Made by a program: the position numbers and the translations under genes. The notes beneath the pieces were generated by a model. The model did not search any database, had not been told where the DNA came from, and worked only from the letters and a program-made list of their open reading frames with translations. Below are positions 8,066 to 18,214 of a DNA stretch of 64,000 nucleotides, piece by piece (within the stretch, counting starts at the first letter, position 1; the number at the start of each line of letters is the position of its first letter). The stretch spans positions 2,170,001 to 2,234,000 of the forward strand of contig NZ_CP113264.1 of assembly GCF_026642255.1 (NCBI RefSeq), written 5' to 3'. This DNA is from Streptomonospora nanhaiensis. GTDB taxonomy: Bacteria; Actinomycetota; Actinomycetes; Streptosporangiales; Streptosporangiaceae.

Positions 8066-8081
8066 CTTAACGAGTGTTAAG
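8066..8081. promoter_or_regulatory. operator candidate CTTAAC-N4-GTTAAG
   Basis: Perfect six-base arms around GAGT form an AT-containing palindrome in an otherwise GC-rich 273-base gap between the divergent reductase (start 7860) and exporter (start 8134). The form suits a dimeric HTH repressor. No regulator gene is adjacent. Confidence 0.5.
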
Positions 8082-8133
8082 AAAGGGTCGGAAGTCCCCT
8101 ACCCGGCAAGGGGGCGCGCCTGTAGAAAGGCGT

Positions 8134-9363
8134 GTGAGCAGACGACGGAAAGAGTCCCCCTCCCCGGCACGAGCCGCCTCCGCGGCGGCCTCCCGCACAT
8201 GGACCCCCCTCCTCGCCCTGGCCCTCGGCGCGTTCGCCATCGGCTGCACCGAGTTCGTGGTCGTGGGCCTGCTGCCCCAGATCTCCGTGGACCTCGGGGT
8301 GCCCGAGGGCGCGGTCGGCCAGCTCGTCACGATCAACGCGGTCGCCGTCGCGCTGGGCGCCCCCCTCCTCGGCGCCGCCATGGCCCGGTACGCCGGCCGA
8401 CCGGTGCTCGTGGCCTCCCTCCTGGTGTTCGGCGCCGCGCACGCGGTGGCGGCGGCCGCACCCACCTTCGCGGTCCTGCTGGCCACCCGCCTCGTGACCG
8501 GGGCCTGCTTCGGCCTCTACCTCGCGGTGGGGTTCGGCGCCGCCGCGCGCCTGGCCGCGCCCGGCGCCCGTGCGCGGGCCCTGGCCGTCTTCCAGGGCGG
8601 GATCACCACGGCCACGGCGCTGGGGAGTCCGCTCGGCATGCTGCTGGAGCGCGGCTCCGACGGTACCGAGGGCTGGCGGCTCCCGTTCCTGGCCATCGCG
8701 GTCCTCTCCGGGCTCGCCGCACTGGCCGTGCTCCTCGCCGTGCCCGGGCTTGCTCCCCTGCGAGACCAGTCGCTCCGGGAGCGGTTCGCCGTCCTGGCGA
8801 GGAAGCCGGTGGCGCTGGGTATCACCGCGGTCGCCGTGTTCTGGGCGGGGACGTTCTGCGCCTTCACCTACCTGCTGCCCCTGCTGCGCGAGGAGGCCGG
8901 GCTGGAGGGCCTGTCGGTGGTCGGCGTGCTGCTGCTCGCCGGGGTGCTCGGCGTCGCGGGCAACGCGGTCGGCGGGCGCGGCGCCGACCGGGCCCCGGGC
9001 GCCACCCTGGTGGCGGCCGTCGCCGCAGCCCTGGCCGGGCTCGTCCTGCTCTTCGCCACCGCCTCGTTCGCGGTCGCCGCGGTCGCCGTGGTCGGGCTCT
9101 GGCAGCTCGCCGCGTGGAGCTTCGTGCCCGCGGTCCAGGCGAGGATCTACGAACTGGGCGGTGACGCGGGCGACGCGGCGGTGTCGTTCTCCGTCGCCGC
9201 CTTCAACGCGGGCATCGTCCTCGGAGCCGGACTGGGCGGGATCGCCCTGGAGACCGCGGGGCTGGCCGGGGTCGGACTGTCCGCGTCGGTCCTCACGGGG
9301 CTCGCGCTGGTCCTCACCGTCCTCCTCGTCCGGTTCCGCCCGGGGGAGGGGCCGCACGCGTAG
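8134..9363 (+). CDS. MFS exporter (sugar/drug efflux type)
   Basis: The 409-residue protein has a basic N-terminus and twelve predicted membrane helices in the inner membrane. The first helix LALGAFAIGCTEFVVVGLLP and the following PQISVDLGVPEGAVGQLVT are typical of the DHA-type efflux subgroup that includes AraJ- and Cmx-like carriers. Drug export is likely but the substrate is unknown. GAAAGG lies three bases before the GTG at 8134, which is short; an alternative GTG at 8074 would overlap the palindromic operator at 8066-8081 and lacks a ribosome site, so 8134 is preferred with modest certainty. Confidence 0.85.
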   Translation: MSRRRKESPSPARAASAAASRTWTPLLALALGAFAIGCTEFVVVGLLPQISVDLGVPEGAVGQLVTINAVAVALGAPLLGAAMARYAGRPVLVASLLVFGAAHAVAAAAPTFAVLLATRLVTGACFGLYLAVGFGAAARLAAPGARARALAVFQGGITTATALGSPLGMLLERGSDGTEGWRLPFLAIAVLSGLAALAVLLAVPGLAPLRDQSLRERFAVLARKPVALGITAVAVFWAGTFCAFTYLLPLLREEAGLEGLSVVGVLLLAGVLGVAGNAVGGRGADRAPGATLVAAVAAALAGLVLLFATASFAVAAVAVVGLWQLAAWSFVPAVQARIYELGGDAGDAAVSFSVAAFNAGIVLGAGLGGIALETAGLAGVGLSASVLTGLALVLTVLLVRFRPGEGPHA

Positions 9364-9373
9364 GGAACCCGGC

Positions 9374-9407
9374 GGACCCGCGCCGGCCCCGGGGCCGGCG
9401 CGGGTCC
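9374..9407. terminator. 34-base perfect palindrome between convergent genes
   Basis: Seventeen bases on each side (centre 9390/9391) pair without mismatch and without loop bases. It separates the stop of the exporter (+) from the stop of the downstream P450 (-), nine bases away, so it is probably a bidirectional terminator despite lacking a T-tract. Confidence 0.65.
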
Positions 9408-9415
9408 CGGCCGGC

Positions 9416-10618
9416 TCAGCCCAGGACGACGGGGAGGCGGGACCTGCCGCTGGCCACGATGGAGGGGGACTCGGGCACGTCCTCCCCCTCGGCCGGGCGG
9501 ATCCGCGGGAAGCGGGTGAACAGGGCCTCCAGGGCCGTGGTCCCCTCCAGCCGGGCCAGCCCCGCGCCCAGGCAGAAGTGCGGTCCGTGCGAGAAGGCCA
9601 GGTGGCCGCGCTGCTCGCGGCGGAGGTCGAAGACGTGCGCGTCGTCGCCGTGCTGTCCCGGGTCCCGGCCCGCGGCGCCGAAGCCCATCAGCAGGGCCTC
9701 GCCCTTGGGCACGCGCACCCCGGCCAGGGTGACGTCCTCGGCCGTGTACCTCAGGGGCAGGTACTGGATGCTGGCGTCCCAACGCAGGGTCTCCTCGACC
9801 GCGTCGGCCCAGGAGGCCTCGCCGGAGCGCACCAGCGCCAGCTGCTCCGGGTGGGTGAGGAGGGCGTGCACGGAGTTGGTGATGAGGTTCATCGTGGTCT
9901 CGTAGCCCGCACCGATCATGAGGATCAGCGTCCACACCAGTTCGCTCTGCGAGAGCTTCTCGTCCCCCTCGGCGCGGGCCTCCAGCAGCGCGCTGGTGAG
10001 GTCGTCGCCGGGGGCCCCGGCCTTCTCCTCGGCCAGTTCGGTGAGGAAGGCCAGCATGTCCGCGTTGGTCCGGGCGGCCTGCTCCGGGGTGACGGTCGCG
10101 TCGAAGACCCAGTGCATCAGCCCGTGCAGGGTGTCGCGGTGCTCGGGGGCGACCCCGAACAGCTCCGAGATCACCGTCATGGGCAGGGGCAGCGCCAGCG
10201 CGGCCCTCAGGTCCACCGGGCCGGGGCCGGAGGCCTCGGCGGCGTCGAGGAGGTCGGCGGTGATCTCGGCGACGCGCGGCCGCAGGACCTCCACGCGGCG
10301 GGGGGTGAACGCCTGCGAGACCAGCGTGCGCAGGCGGCGGTGGCGGTCGCCGTCCGCGGTGAGCATGTTGTCCGGGGCGACCCAGGAGATCAGCGGCCAG
10401 TCCATGGGGATCTCGCCCCGGGCCCAGGGGCCCCAGTGGCGCGCCTCCTTGCGCACGCCGGGGTGGGCCAGCGCCTCCATGACGACGTCGTGTCCGGTCA
10501 GCGCCCGAACAACCACGCCACCAGGGATCTCAACCTCGACGACGGGGCCTCGCCCGCGGAGTCCGGCTGTCTGGCGGTGGAGGTCGTAGGGGTGGAGGAC
10601 GGGGATGTCTGCTGCCAT
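9416..10618 (-). CDS. cytochrome P450, CYP154-like
   Basis: This is a 400-residue soluble bacterial P450 monooxygenase. All canonical motifs are present: I-helix MIGAGYETT (about residues 234-242), K-helix Glu276-x-x-Arg279 (EETLR), and the haem-binding loop FSHGPHFCLGAG with Cys349. The helix segment LPLPMTVISELFGVA and the overall layout resemble CYP154 enzymes of streptomycetes, some of which hydroxylate steroids or macrolides; the substrate here is unknown. The ATG at 10616-10618 has GAAGGG upstream. Its first 121 bases lie inside the end of the upstream P450 gene in another frame, so translation is probably coupled. No ferredoxin or reductase gene is adjacent. Confidence 0.9.
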   Translation of the reverse strand: MAADIPVLHPYDLHRQTAGLRGRGPVVEVEIPGGVVVRALTGHDVVMEALAHPGVRKEARHWGPWARGEIPMDWPLISWVAPDNMLTADGDRHRRLRTLVSQAFTPRRVEVLRPRVAEITADLLDAAEASGPGPVDLRAALALPLPMTVISELFGVAPEHRDTLHGLMHWVFDATVTPEQAARTNADMLAFLTELAEEKAGAPGDDLTSALLEARAEGDEKLSQSELVWTLILMIGAGYETTMNLITNSVHALLTHPEQLALVRSGEASWADAVEETLRWDASIQYLPLRYTAEDVTLAGVRVPKGEALLMGFGAAGRDPGQHGDDAHVFDLRREQRGHLAFSHGPHFCLGAGLARLEGTTALEALFTRFPRIRPAEGEDVPESPSIVASGRSRLPVVLG

Positions 10619-11829
10619 GGGGGAGTGGTGCCCTTCGGGGTGTCGGGGGTGAAGGCGACGGGGAGGCGGGCCAGGGCCCGAGCGAACGGGGAGGGGCGCC
10701 ACTGGGCCTCGTCCTCCGTCGTCCGCAGATCGGGGAACCGCCTGGTCAGGGTCTCCACCCCGACCTGGGCGATGGAGTAGGCGAACCCCTGGGCGGGGCA
10801 GCGGTGCGGGCCCACGCCGAAGGCGAGGTGGGCGCGGTTGCCCTGCTCGATGTCGGGTCCGCTCCCGGACAGCCCGGCGTGCGCGGCGGAGTATCCGAGC
10901 AGGACCGGTTCGCCCGCCCGGACCACCGTGTCCGCGCCGACCCGCACGTCGGTCACCGGGTAGAGGACGGGGTAGTTGTTGATGGGGGGCTCGCGCCAGA
11001 GCACCTGGTCGATCGCCTCGCCGATCCCCACCCGGGCGCCGCGGACGGCCTGGCCGACCTCGGCGTCGACCAGGATGGTGCGCGTGGTCCCGGTGATGAG
11101 GTTGGCGGTCGGCTCCGCCCCGGCCCCGATGGTGACGACGAGCTGGTGGAGGAGCTCGTCGTCGGTGAGGCCGGCCCGGTGTTCGAGCAGCCAGGAGGTG
11201 ATGTCCTCGCCGGGCTCGGCGTGCTTGGCCGAGATGGCGTCGGACAGCGCGCGCTCGTACTCGCCGTTGGCCCTGGCCGCGTCCACGCCGTCCCACAGGT
11301 CGCTGAGGGAGGTCAGGACCCGCCGGCCGATGTCGGGCGAGAAGCCGAAGAGGTCGGACATGACCAGCAGCGGCAGCAGGCGGGCGTACTCGGAGACGAG
11401 TTCGGCGCTGCCCCGCGCGCAGAAGGCGTCGATGAGGGTGTCGGCGTGCAGGCGGGTGATGTCGCCGACCCGGCTCTCGGGGACGCGCCCCAGGGAGTCG
11501 GTGATCGAGCGCTTGAGGCGGGCGTGCTCGTCCCCGTCGGCGAAGAGCAGGTTGGGCCGGTGGGCCATCATCGCCGCGACCGGTGCGTCGTCGGGGACGC
11601 GCCCCTCCCGCCAGTCGAGCCAGAGCCGCGAGTCGCGGACGAAGGTACGGGTGTCCCTGCACCAGGCGGTGATCATCGCGTAGTCCGCGACGACCCAGGC
11701 GCGGACGCCGGGGGAGATCTCGACGGGGAAGACCGGTCCGTGTTCCTCGGTCATGCGTCGGTTGACCTTGTGCGGGTCCGCGTGGAAGTCAGGGGAGTGG
11801 AGTTCGGCGTAGGGGCAGCGGGAAGCCAC
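10498..11829 (-). CDS. cytochrome P450 lacking ExxR, CYP157-like
   Basis: The 443-residue product is a P450 by its haem loop FGVGPHRCPAQGF (Cys344) and I-helix TIGAGAEPTANL, but the K-helix motif reads DQVLW (residues 274-278) where other P450s have ExxR. Loss of ExxR is known for the CYP157 family (EQSLW in S. coelicolor), which typically sits beside CYP154; the same pairing is seen here. The GTG at 11829 follows AGGAC-rich sequence. Residues about 404-443 are encoded over the start of the next P450 and look like a non-homologous extension (PSSTPTTSTARQPDS), as if the original stop was lost. Conservon genes (cvnABCD), which often precede such pairs, are absent. Confidence 0.88.
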   Translation of the reverse strand: MASRCPYAELHSPDFHADPHKVNRRMTEEHGPVFPVEISPGVRAWVVADYAMITAWCRDTRTFVRDSRLWLDWREGRVPDDAPVAAMMAHRPNLLFADGDEHARLKRSITDSLGRVPESRVGDITRLHADTLIDAFCARGSAELVSEYARLLPLLVMSDLFGFSPDIGRRVLTSLSDLWDGVDAARANGEYERALSDAISAKHAEPGEDITSWLLEHRAGLTDDELLHQLVVTIGAGAEPTANLITGTTRTILVDAEVGQAVRGARVGIGEAIDQVLWREPPINNYPVLYPVTDVRVGADTVVRAGEPVLLGYSAAHAGLSGSGPDIEQGNRAHLAFGVGPHRCPAQGFAYSIAQVGVETLTRRFPDLRTTEDEAQWRPSPFARALARLPVAFTPDTPKGTTPPWQQTSPSSTPTTSTARQPDSAGEAPSSRLRSLVAWLFGR

Positions 11830-12584
11830 AGGTGTCCTGTCCTCTGGGGTGGGGAGGCCGCAGAGTCTAGTAGGACACAGCGAACTCCGGCCACATTGGA
11901 TCACACGCGAAATCCCCGTACCGCAGGGGGTTCCGCTTCCGGACGGTACCGGTCCCCGCGTCCGGGTCCTCCGGCGGAGCATCGGCGCGTCCCCCCGCGC
12001 GGGAGCGGCCCGGACGGGAGGGGGCTTTCCCCAGGGTGGAGGGGGCGCCCCGCCCGGGTGCGACCGGTCGGACCGCCCCGGCCGCGGGCCCGTCGCCGCG
12101 CGGGGGCGGGCCCGCCCGGAGTCGTGTCCGCTTCCTCCGGGGCTCCGGGGCCCCGGCCGCCATGGTGATCTCCCCCACCGGCCGGGGGTGCGGCGAGCGC
12201 CGTCCGGGACGCGCGGTGCGGCCGCGGCGGGCGGGGTCCGGAGCCCCCGGCCGCCGCCCGCCGCCGGGCGGCCGACCGGGGGCTCCGGACCGTCGGCGCA
12301 GGAGCGTCGGATCGCGCGGAAGTCATGGGATGACAGGGCCTATGGATCCCCGCAGTGTCGGGTGAGGGGCGGGCCGGCGGCGTCCGGAAGGGGGCGGCCG
12401 GAGCCGTGCGGGGCCCGCGCCCCGCGCCGTCCGCGGCGGCGCCCGAGCGGTCCCGGCCCGGGCCCCGGCGGGCGCGCCCCGGAGCCCCCGGCGAGGGCCT
12501 CACCTGCGACTGTGACCCGGGACTCCTGCTAAGACTGGGTCCGTACCCACCACCGCGTGGGTCGGAACTGTTGAGAGGTGGTTC
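11830..12584. other. 755-base gene-free region between P450s and urease
   Basis: Open frames here are on all strands at once and have no family signature, so I call none. Near 11864-11869 the minus strand reads TAGACT, a possible -10 for the P450 pair. The centre is extremely GC-rich and contains a 16-bp perfect stem (12235-12291). Just before ureA lies GAGAGGTGG as ribosome site; no convincing ureA promoter was found. Confidence 0.6.
12235..12291. repeat. 16-bp perfect inverted repeat with structured loop
   Basis: Bases 12235-12250 pair without mismatch with 12276-12291. The 25-base interior is also self-complementary, so the whole element can form one very stable hairpin. It is about 300 bases before ureA and 400 bases upstream of the P450 pair; it could be an insulator-type terminator or simply a GC palindrome. 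Confidence 0.55.
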
Positions 12585-12883
<299 letters not shown>

Positions 12884-12887
<4 letters not shown>

Positions 12888-13419
12888 TCCCCGGCGAGAT
12901 CCGCACCCGTCCCACCCCCCTGGTCCTCAACGAGGGCCGCGAACGCCTCTCCCTCGTGGTGGTCAACACGGGGGACCGCCCCATCCAGGTGGGCTCCCAC
13001 CTCCACTTCCCCGACGCCAACCCGGCCCTGCGGTTCGACCGCGAGGCGGCCCGCGGCTTCCGGCTGGACATCCCCGCCGGCACCTCCGTGCGACTGGAAC
13101 CGGGGGTGAGCCGCACCGTGGAGCTCGTGGCCCTCGGCGGCCGCCGCCACGTGCCCGGCCTCCAGATCCGCGACCTGGTCCGGGAACCCGGCGCCGAGGA
13201 GCGTGTTCCGCGACCGGTGGTCCCCTTCGGCACCCCGGGCGTGGACGTGCCCGAACCCGCGCGCGCCTCCGGCGCCGCCATGCGGGTCGGCGACGCGGAC
13301 GCCCGCGACGGCGACCCCGCCGAGGTGGTCCCCACCCACACACCCCGCCCCGACACCGCGGGACCGGACACCGACGCCGAGCAGGACGTGGCCCCTGCCG
13401 ACACCGAGGAGCGCGACCA

Positions 13420-13423
<4 letters not shown>
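12884..13423 (+). CDS. ureB: urease beta subunit with long acidic C-terminal extension
   Basis: The first 105 or so residues are a normal Ure[11 protein letters not shown], then [37 protein letters not shown] and [14 protein letters not shown]. Free beta subunits usually end about there. This one continues for about 70 residues of Asp/Glu/Pro/Ala-rich sequence (for example [20 protein letters not shown]) with no recognisable fold, probably a disordered tail outside the enzyme core. The GTG at 12884 overlaps the ureA stop (GTGA) and its own stop overlaps the ureC start in the same way. Confidence 0.95.
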
Positions 13424-15129
<1,706 letters not shown>

Positions 15130-15137
15130 GCGGCCGG

Positions 15138-15824
15138 GTGACTTCGGGACTGGGCTCCCTGCTGCTGGCCGACGCCCGCCTCCCCGTGGGCGGGCACACC
15201 TACTCGGCCGGCCTGGAGCCCGCACTGATCGCCGGAATGCCCGCGGAGCTGATCCCGGCGTACATGACCGCTCGGCTGCGCACGGTGGGCCTGGTGGAGG
15301 CGGCCGCCTCGGTGCTGGCGCACCGGGCGGTCGGCGGGGACGGCGGGGCCCCCGTCGACCCGCGGGCGCTGGAGGCCGTGCACGAGGAGCTGCTGGCCCG
15401 CTCGCCGAGCGACCCCCTGAGGGAGGTCTCGGGGATGCTCGGGCGCGGCCTCGTGCGCCTGGCCGCCCGGCTCCGGCCGGACCACCCTGCCGTCGCCGCG
15501 CTGCGCGCCCTGGGCCGCGCGCCGCAGCGGCCGGTCGCGCTCGGGGTGGTCGCCGCCGTCATCGGGGCGGGGGAGGCCGAGACCGCCCGGGTGAGTCTGT
15601 ACGACGACGCCCAGACGGTGGCCTCCGCCGCACTCAAACTCGCCCCCGTGGACCCGGTGGACGCCGCCGGGTGGGTTCTCTCGACGGGGGACGTGATGAC
15701 CTCGGTGGTCGCCGAGGCGCTCGCGGTGCGTGACGCCGCCGACCTGCCCGCGCCCACCGCACCCCAGATCGAGGGATGGTCCCTCGAACACCGGAACAAG
15801 ACCAGGAGGATCTTCATTGCCTGA
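15138..15824 (+). CDS. ureF: urease accessory protein UreF
   Basis: This 228-residue all-helical accessory protein works with UreD and UreG in delivering nickel to apo-urease and is thought to act as a checkpoint for UreG GTP hydrolysis. Visible family signs are [20 protein letters not shown] at the N-terminus and a C-terminal region ending [12 protein letters not shown]. The GTG start is eight bases beyond the ureC stop with GGCGG-type bases between. Its end overlaps the start of ureG by eight bases, and it carries the AGGAGG used by ureG. Confidence 0.9.
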   Translation: MTSGLGSLLLADARLPVGGHTYSAGLEPALIAGMPAELIPAYMTARLRTVGLVEAAASVLAHRAVGGDGGAPVDPRALEAVHEELLARSPSDPLREVSGMLGRGLVRLAARLRPDHPAVAALRALGRAPQRPVALGVVAAVIGAGEAETARVSLYDDAQTVASAALKLAPVDPVDAAGWVLSTGDVMTSVVAEALAVRDAADLPAPTAPQIEGWSLEHRNKTRRIFIA

Positions 15825-16605
15825 CACGACTCGACGAACCCCGTCCACGGAGCCCGCCGCCGGCGCCCGCGCCGCCGACGCGTCCCCCGCACCCCGGCGC
15901 GCGATGCGCCTGGGCGTGGCCGGACCCGTCGGCACCGGCAAGAGCACCCTGATCGCGTCCCTGTGCCGCGAACTCGCCGCCGAGCTGAGCATGGCGGTGG
16001 TCACCAACGACATCTACACCGACGAGGACGCCAGGCTGCTGAGGGCCGCCGGCGTCCTGCCCGTGGAGCGGATCCACGCCGTGGAGACCGGGGCGTGCCC
16101 CCACACCGCGATCCGCGACGACGTCACGCCCAACCTGATCGCCGTCGAGGACCTGGAGGCGGAGTTCGCCCCCCTGGACCTGGTCGTCGTGGAGAGCGGC
16201 GGGGACAACCTGACCGCCACGTTCAGCCCCGCGCTGGCCGACGCGCAGATCTTCTGCCTCGACGTGGCCGGGGGCGGGGACGTGGCCCGCAAGGGCGGGC
16301 CGGGGATCGAACGCGCCGACCTGCTCGTCGTCAACAAGACCGACCTCGCCCCGCACGTGGGGGTCGACGCCGCTCAGATGGTGGCCGACGCCACCCGTGC
16401 CAGGGACGGGCTGCCCGTGCTGGCACTGAGCCAGCACGACAGGGCCTCGCTCGGAGCGCTGGCCGGATGGGTGCGCCAGGTCCTGGCCGACCACCGGTCC
16501 GGCGTCCACGTGCCGCGGGACCCGGGGCCGATGGCCCCGCACACGCACGCCGACGGCACCACCCACGCCCACGGGGGCGCGGGGGACGTCCACGAGCACG
16601 CGTGA
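15817..16605 (+). CDS. ureG: urease accessory GTPase UreG with His-rich C-terminus
   Basis: UreG is the GTPase and nickel metallochaperone of urease maturation. The P-loop GPVGTGKST lies near residues 36-44, the nickel-binding motif is [13 protein letters not shown], and [13 protein letters not shown] and [12 protein letters not shown] follow. A TTG at 15817 is chosen as start because AGGAGG sits at 15804-15809, seven bases upstream; this gives about 30 extra N-terminal residues of low complexity. The C-terminus ([13 protein letters not shown] and later HEH) is rich in histidine. In many bacteria such a His tract is N-terminal on UreG or belongs to UreE, which is missing here, so this tail may store or bind nickel (inference). 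Confidence 0.95.
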   Translation: MPDTTRRTPSTEPAAGARAADASPAPRRAMRLGVAGPVGTGKSTLIASLCRELAAELSMAVVTNDIYTDEDARLLRAAGVLPVERIHAVETGACPHTAIRDDVTPNLIAVEDLEAEFAPLDLVVVESGGDNLTATFSPALADAQIFCLDVAGGGDVARKGGPGIERADLLVVNKTDLAPHVGVDAAQMVADATRARDGLPVLALSQHDRASLGALAGWVRQVLADHRSGVHVPRDPGPMAPHTHADGTTHAHGGAGDVHEHA

Positions 16606-16615
16606 GCGGGCGCCC

Positions 16616-17371
16616 GTGAGTGGGACGGTACCGGCCAGGGTGACCGCGGAACGGGTCGGCGGACGGGTGCGCCTGAGCGACCTGTCCGGCGGCACGTACC
16701 TGAGCCCTCGGCCCCTGGGCGTGCGCGGCGCCGCCGCGCGGGTGGCGCTCGTCGGCGCCTACGCGCTGCTGCTGGCCGGGGACGACCTGCGTATGGAGGT
16801 CACGGTGGGCCCCGGGGTGTGGCTGGAGCTGGTGGAGCCGTCCGGGATCGTCGCCTACGACGCCCGCGGCGGCGCCGCGAGCTGGCAGGCGGACGTCCGG
16901 GTCGCCGACGGCGGGTGCCTGGTGTGGCGGGGAGCGCCGTTCGTGGTGACGGCGGGTGCGGACGTCACCCGCCGCACCCGGATCGAGCTGTCCGGCGGCG
17001 CCCGGGCCCTGGTGCACGAGACCCTGGTGCTGGGCCGCAGCTACGAGACCGGCGGAGGCCCCCTGCGGTCGACGACGAGGGTCGCGGCCGACGGCCGCCC
17101 CCTGCTGGTGGAGGACCTGGACCTGCGCGACCCGGTCCTGGCCGGGGCCCCGGGGGTCCTGGGCGGGAACCGGGTGCTGACCACCGCGTTCCTGCTCGGG
17201 GCCCGGCCCGGGCAGGCGGTGGGGGTCCAGGAGACGCTGCTCCACGGGCCGGGGGCCCTGGCGCGCTCGGTGGCCGCCCACGCCCACGAGGCGGAGGCCG
17301 CCGTCGCCGGCTCCTGGGAGCGCTGGAGGGCCGGGTTCGCCGATCCGGCGGGCTACGAGGACGCCGTCTGA
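16616..17371 (+). CDS. ureD: urease accessory protein UreD (UreH)
   Basis: The 251-residue protein is the scaffold that binds apo-urease together with UreF and UreG. It shows GVRGAAARVALVGAYALLLAGD, PSGIVAYDARGG (an altered form of the usual late-start UreD motif), LVWRGAPFVVTAGADVTRRT and a C-terminal VQETLLHGPGALARSV. It is slightly shorter and more divergent than enterobacterial UreD. The GTG lies ten bases past the ureG stop. It is the last gene of the operon and ends just before a 22-bp terminator stem. Confidence 0.88.
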   Translation: MSGTVPARVTAERVGGRVRLSDLSGGTYLSPRPLGVRGAAARVALVGAYALLLAGDDLRMEVTVGPGVWLELVEPSGIVAYDARGGAASWQADVRVADGGCLVWRGAPFVVTAGADVTRRTRIELSGGARALVHETLVLGRSYETGGGPLRSTTRVAADGRPLLVEDLDLRDPVLAGAPGVLGGNRVLTTAFLLGARPGQAVGVQETLLHGPGALARSVAAHAHEAEAAVAGSWERWRAGFADPAGYEDAV

Positions 17372-17373
17372 CA

Positions 17374-17420
17374 CGGCGAGGGGCCGGACGGGGAGTCGCT
17401 CCCCGTCCGGCCCCTCGCCG
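17374..17420. terminator. bidirectional terminator with 22-bp perfect stem
   Basis: Bases 17374-17395 pair without mismatch with 17399-17420 around the loop TCG. The element lies three bases past the ureD stop and 80 bases past the stop of the convergent transporter ATPase. Perfect length and exact placement make it one of the strongest terminator candidates in the window, though no T-run follows. Confidence 0.8.
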
Positions 17421-17500
17421 CCCGGCCGCGCCGGCTCCCCTCTTCCGCCGCCGTACCCCTGCGGGCCTCCGGTCCCGCCCGGGCCCGTGGCGGGCGGAGC

Positions 17501-18214
17501 CTACGGGGAGGCGCGCCGGCCGGCCGGGTGGCCGGTGTGCGGGGCCCCCAGCCTCGACAGGTCCACCACGTCGTGGGCCCAGGCGGCCAGCAGCGCGTGG
17601 TCGTGGCTGATCGCGAGGATCCCCACACCGTCCTCGGCGAGCGAGGTCAGCAGGTGCGCGACGGTGGCGGTGGAGGCGGCGTCGAGCATGGCGGTCGGCT
17701 CGTCGCAGACCAGGTAGCGGGGCGCGGCGGCCAGCGCCCTGGCCACGCACGCCCGCTGGAGCTGTCCGGCGGACACCTGGTCGGGGCGGCGGTCGAGCAG
17801 GTCCCCGGTCAGGCCCACCCGCCGGGCCAGCTCCGCCACGCGGCGGGCCTCGTCGGCCTTCCGCCCGGCCCCCCGGGCCCCGGGGCCGGTTCCCCGCGCC
17901 CGTGCGGTGAGCGGCTGGGCGATGATCCCGCGCAGCCGCATCCGGGGGTCGGTGGCCGCCCGCGGGGACTGGTGCAGCAGCCCCAGGTCCCCGCTCATCC
18001 TGCCCCGGCGTGCGGCCACCGGCCGGCCGTCGGCCAGCACCGTTCCGGAGTCGGGGGAGCGCAGCCCCGTCAGGATCCGGGCGAGGGAGGACTTCCCGCT
18101 CCCCGAGGGCCCGGTCAGCCCCAGGACGCGGCCCGGTTCGACGGTGAGGTCCACCCCGTCGAGGACCGTCTGCTGCCCGTAGCGGCAGGTGACGCCCTCA
18201 GCGACCAGCGACAT
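17501..18214 (-). CDS. ABC importer ATPase (nickel/peptide type)
   Basis: The 237-residue ATPase energises the importer encoded upstream. Visible motifs are Walker A GPSGSGKSS (about residues 35-43), Q-loop LLHQSPRAA, signature VSAGQLQRA, Walker B YLVCDEPTA and the switch ISHDH. It corresponds to the second ATPase (NikE/DppF type) of the five-part peptide/nickel family. The ATG overlaps the end of the fusion gene upstream by 17 bases, so the two are co-translated. Nickel as substrate is inferred from the neighbouring urease operon and ArsR gene. Confidence 0.88.
   Translation of the reverse strand: MSLVAEGVTCRYGQQTVLDGVDLTVEPGRVLGLTGPSGSGKSSLARILTGLRSPDSGTVLADGRPVAARRGRMSGDLGLLHQSPRAATDPRMRLRGIIAQPLTARARGTGPGARGAGRKADEARRVAELARRVGLTGDLLDRRPDQVSAGQLQRACVARALAAAPRYLVCDEPTAMLDAASTATVAHLLTSLAEDGVGILAISHDHALLAAWAHDVVDLSRLGAPHTGHPAGRRASP

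Noticed and set aside
11849-12532. Open frames in the P450-urease gap
   Set aside because: They occur in several frames at once, are Arg/Pro/Gly-rich, and have no ribosome site or family motif.
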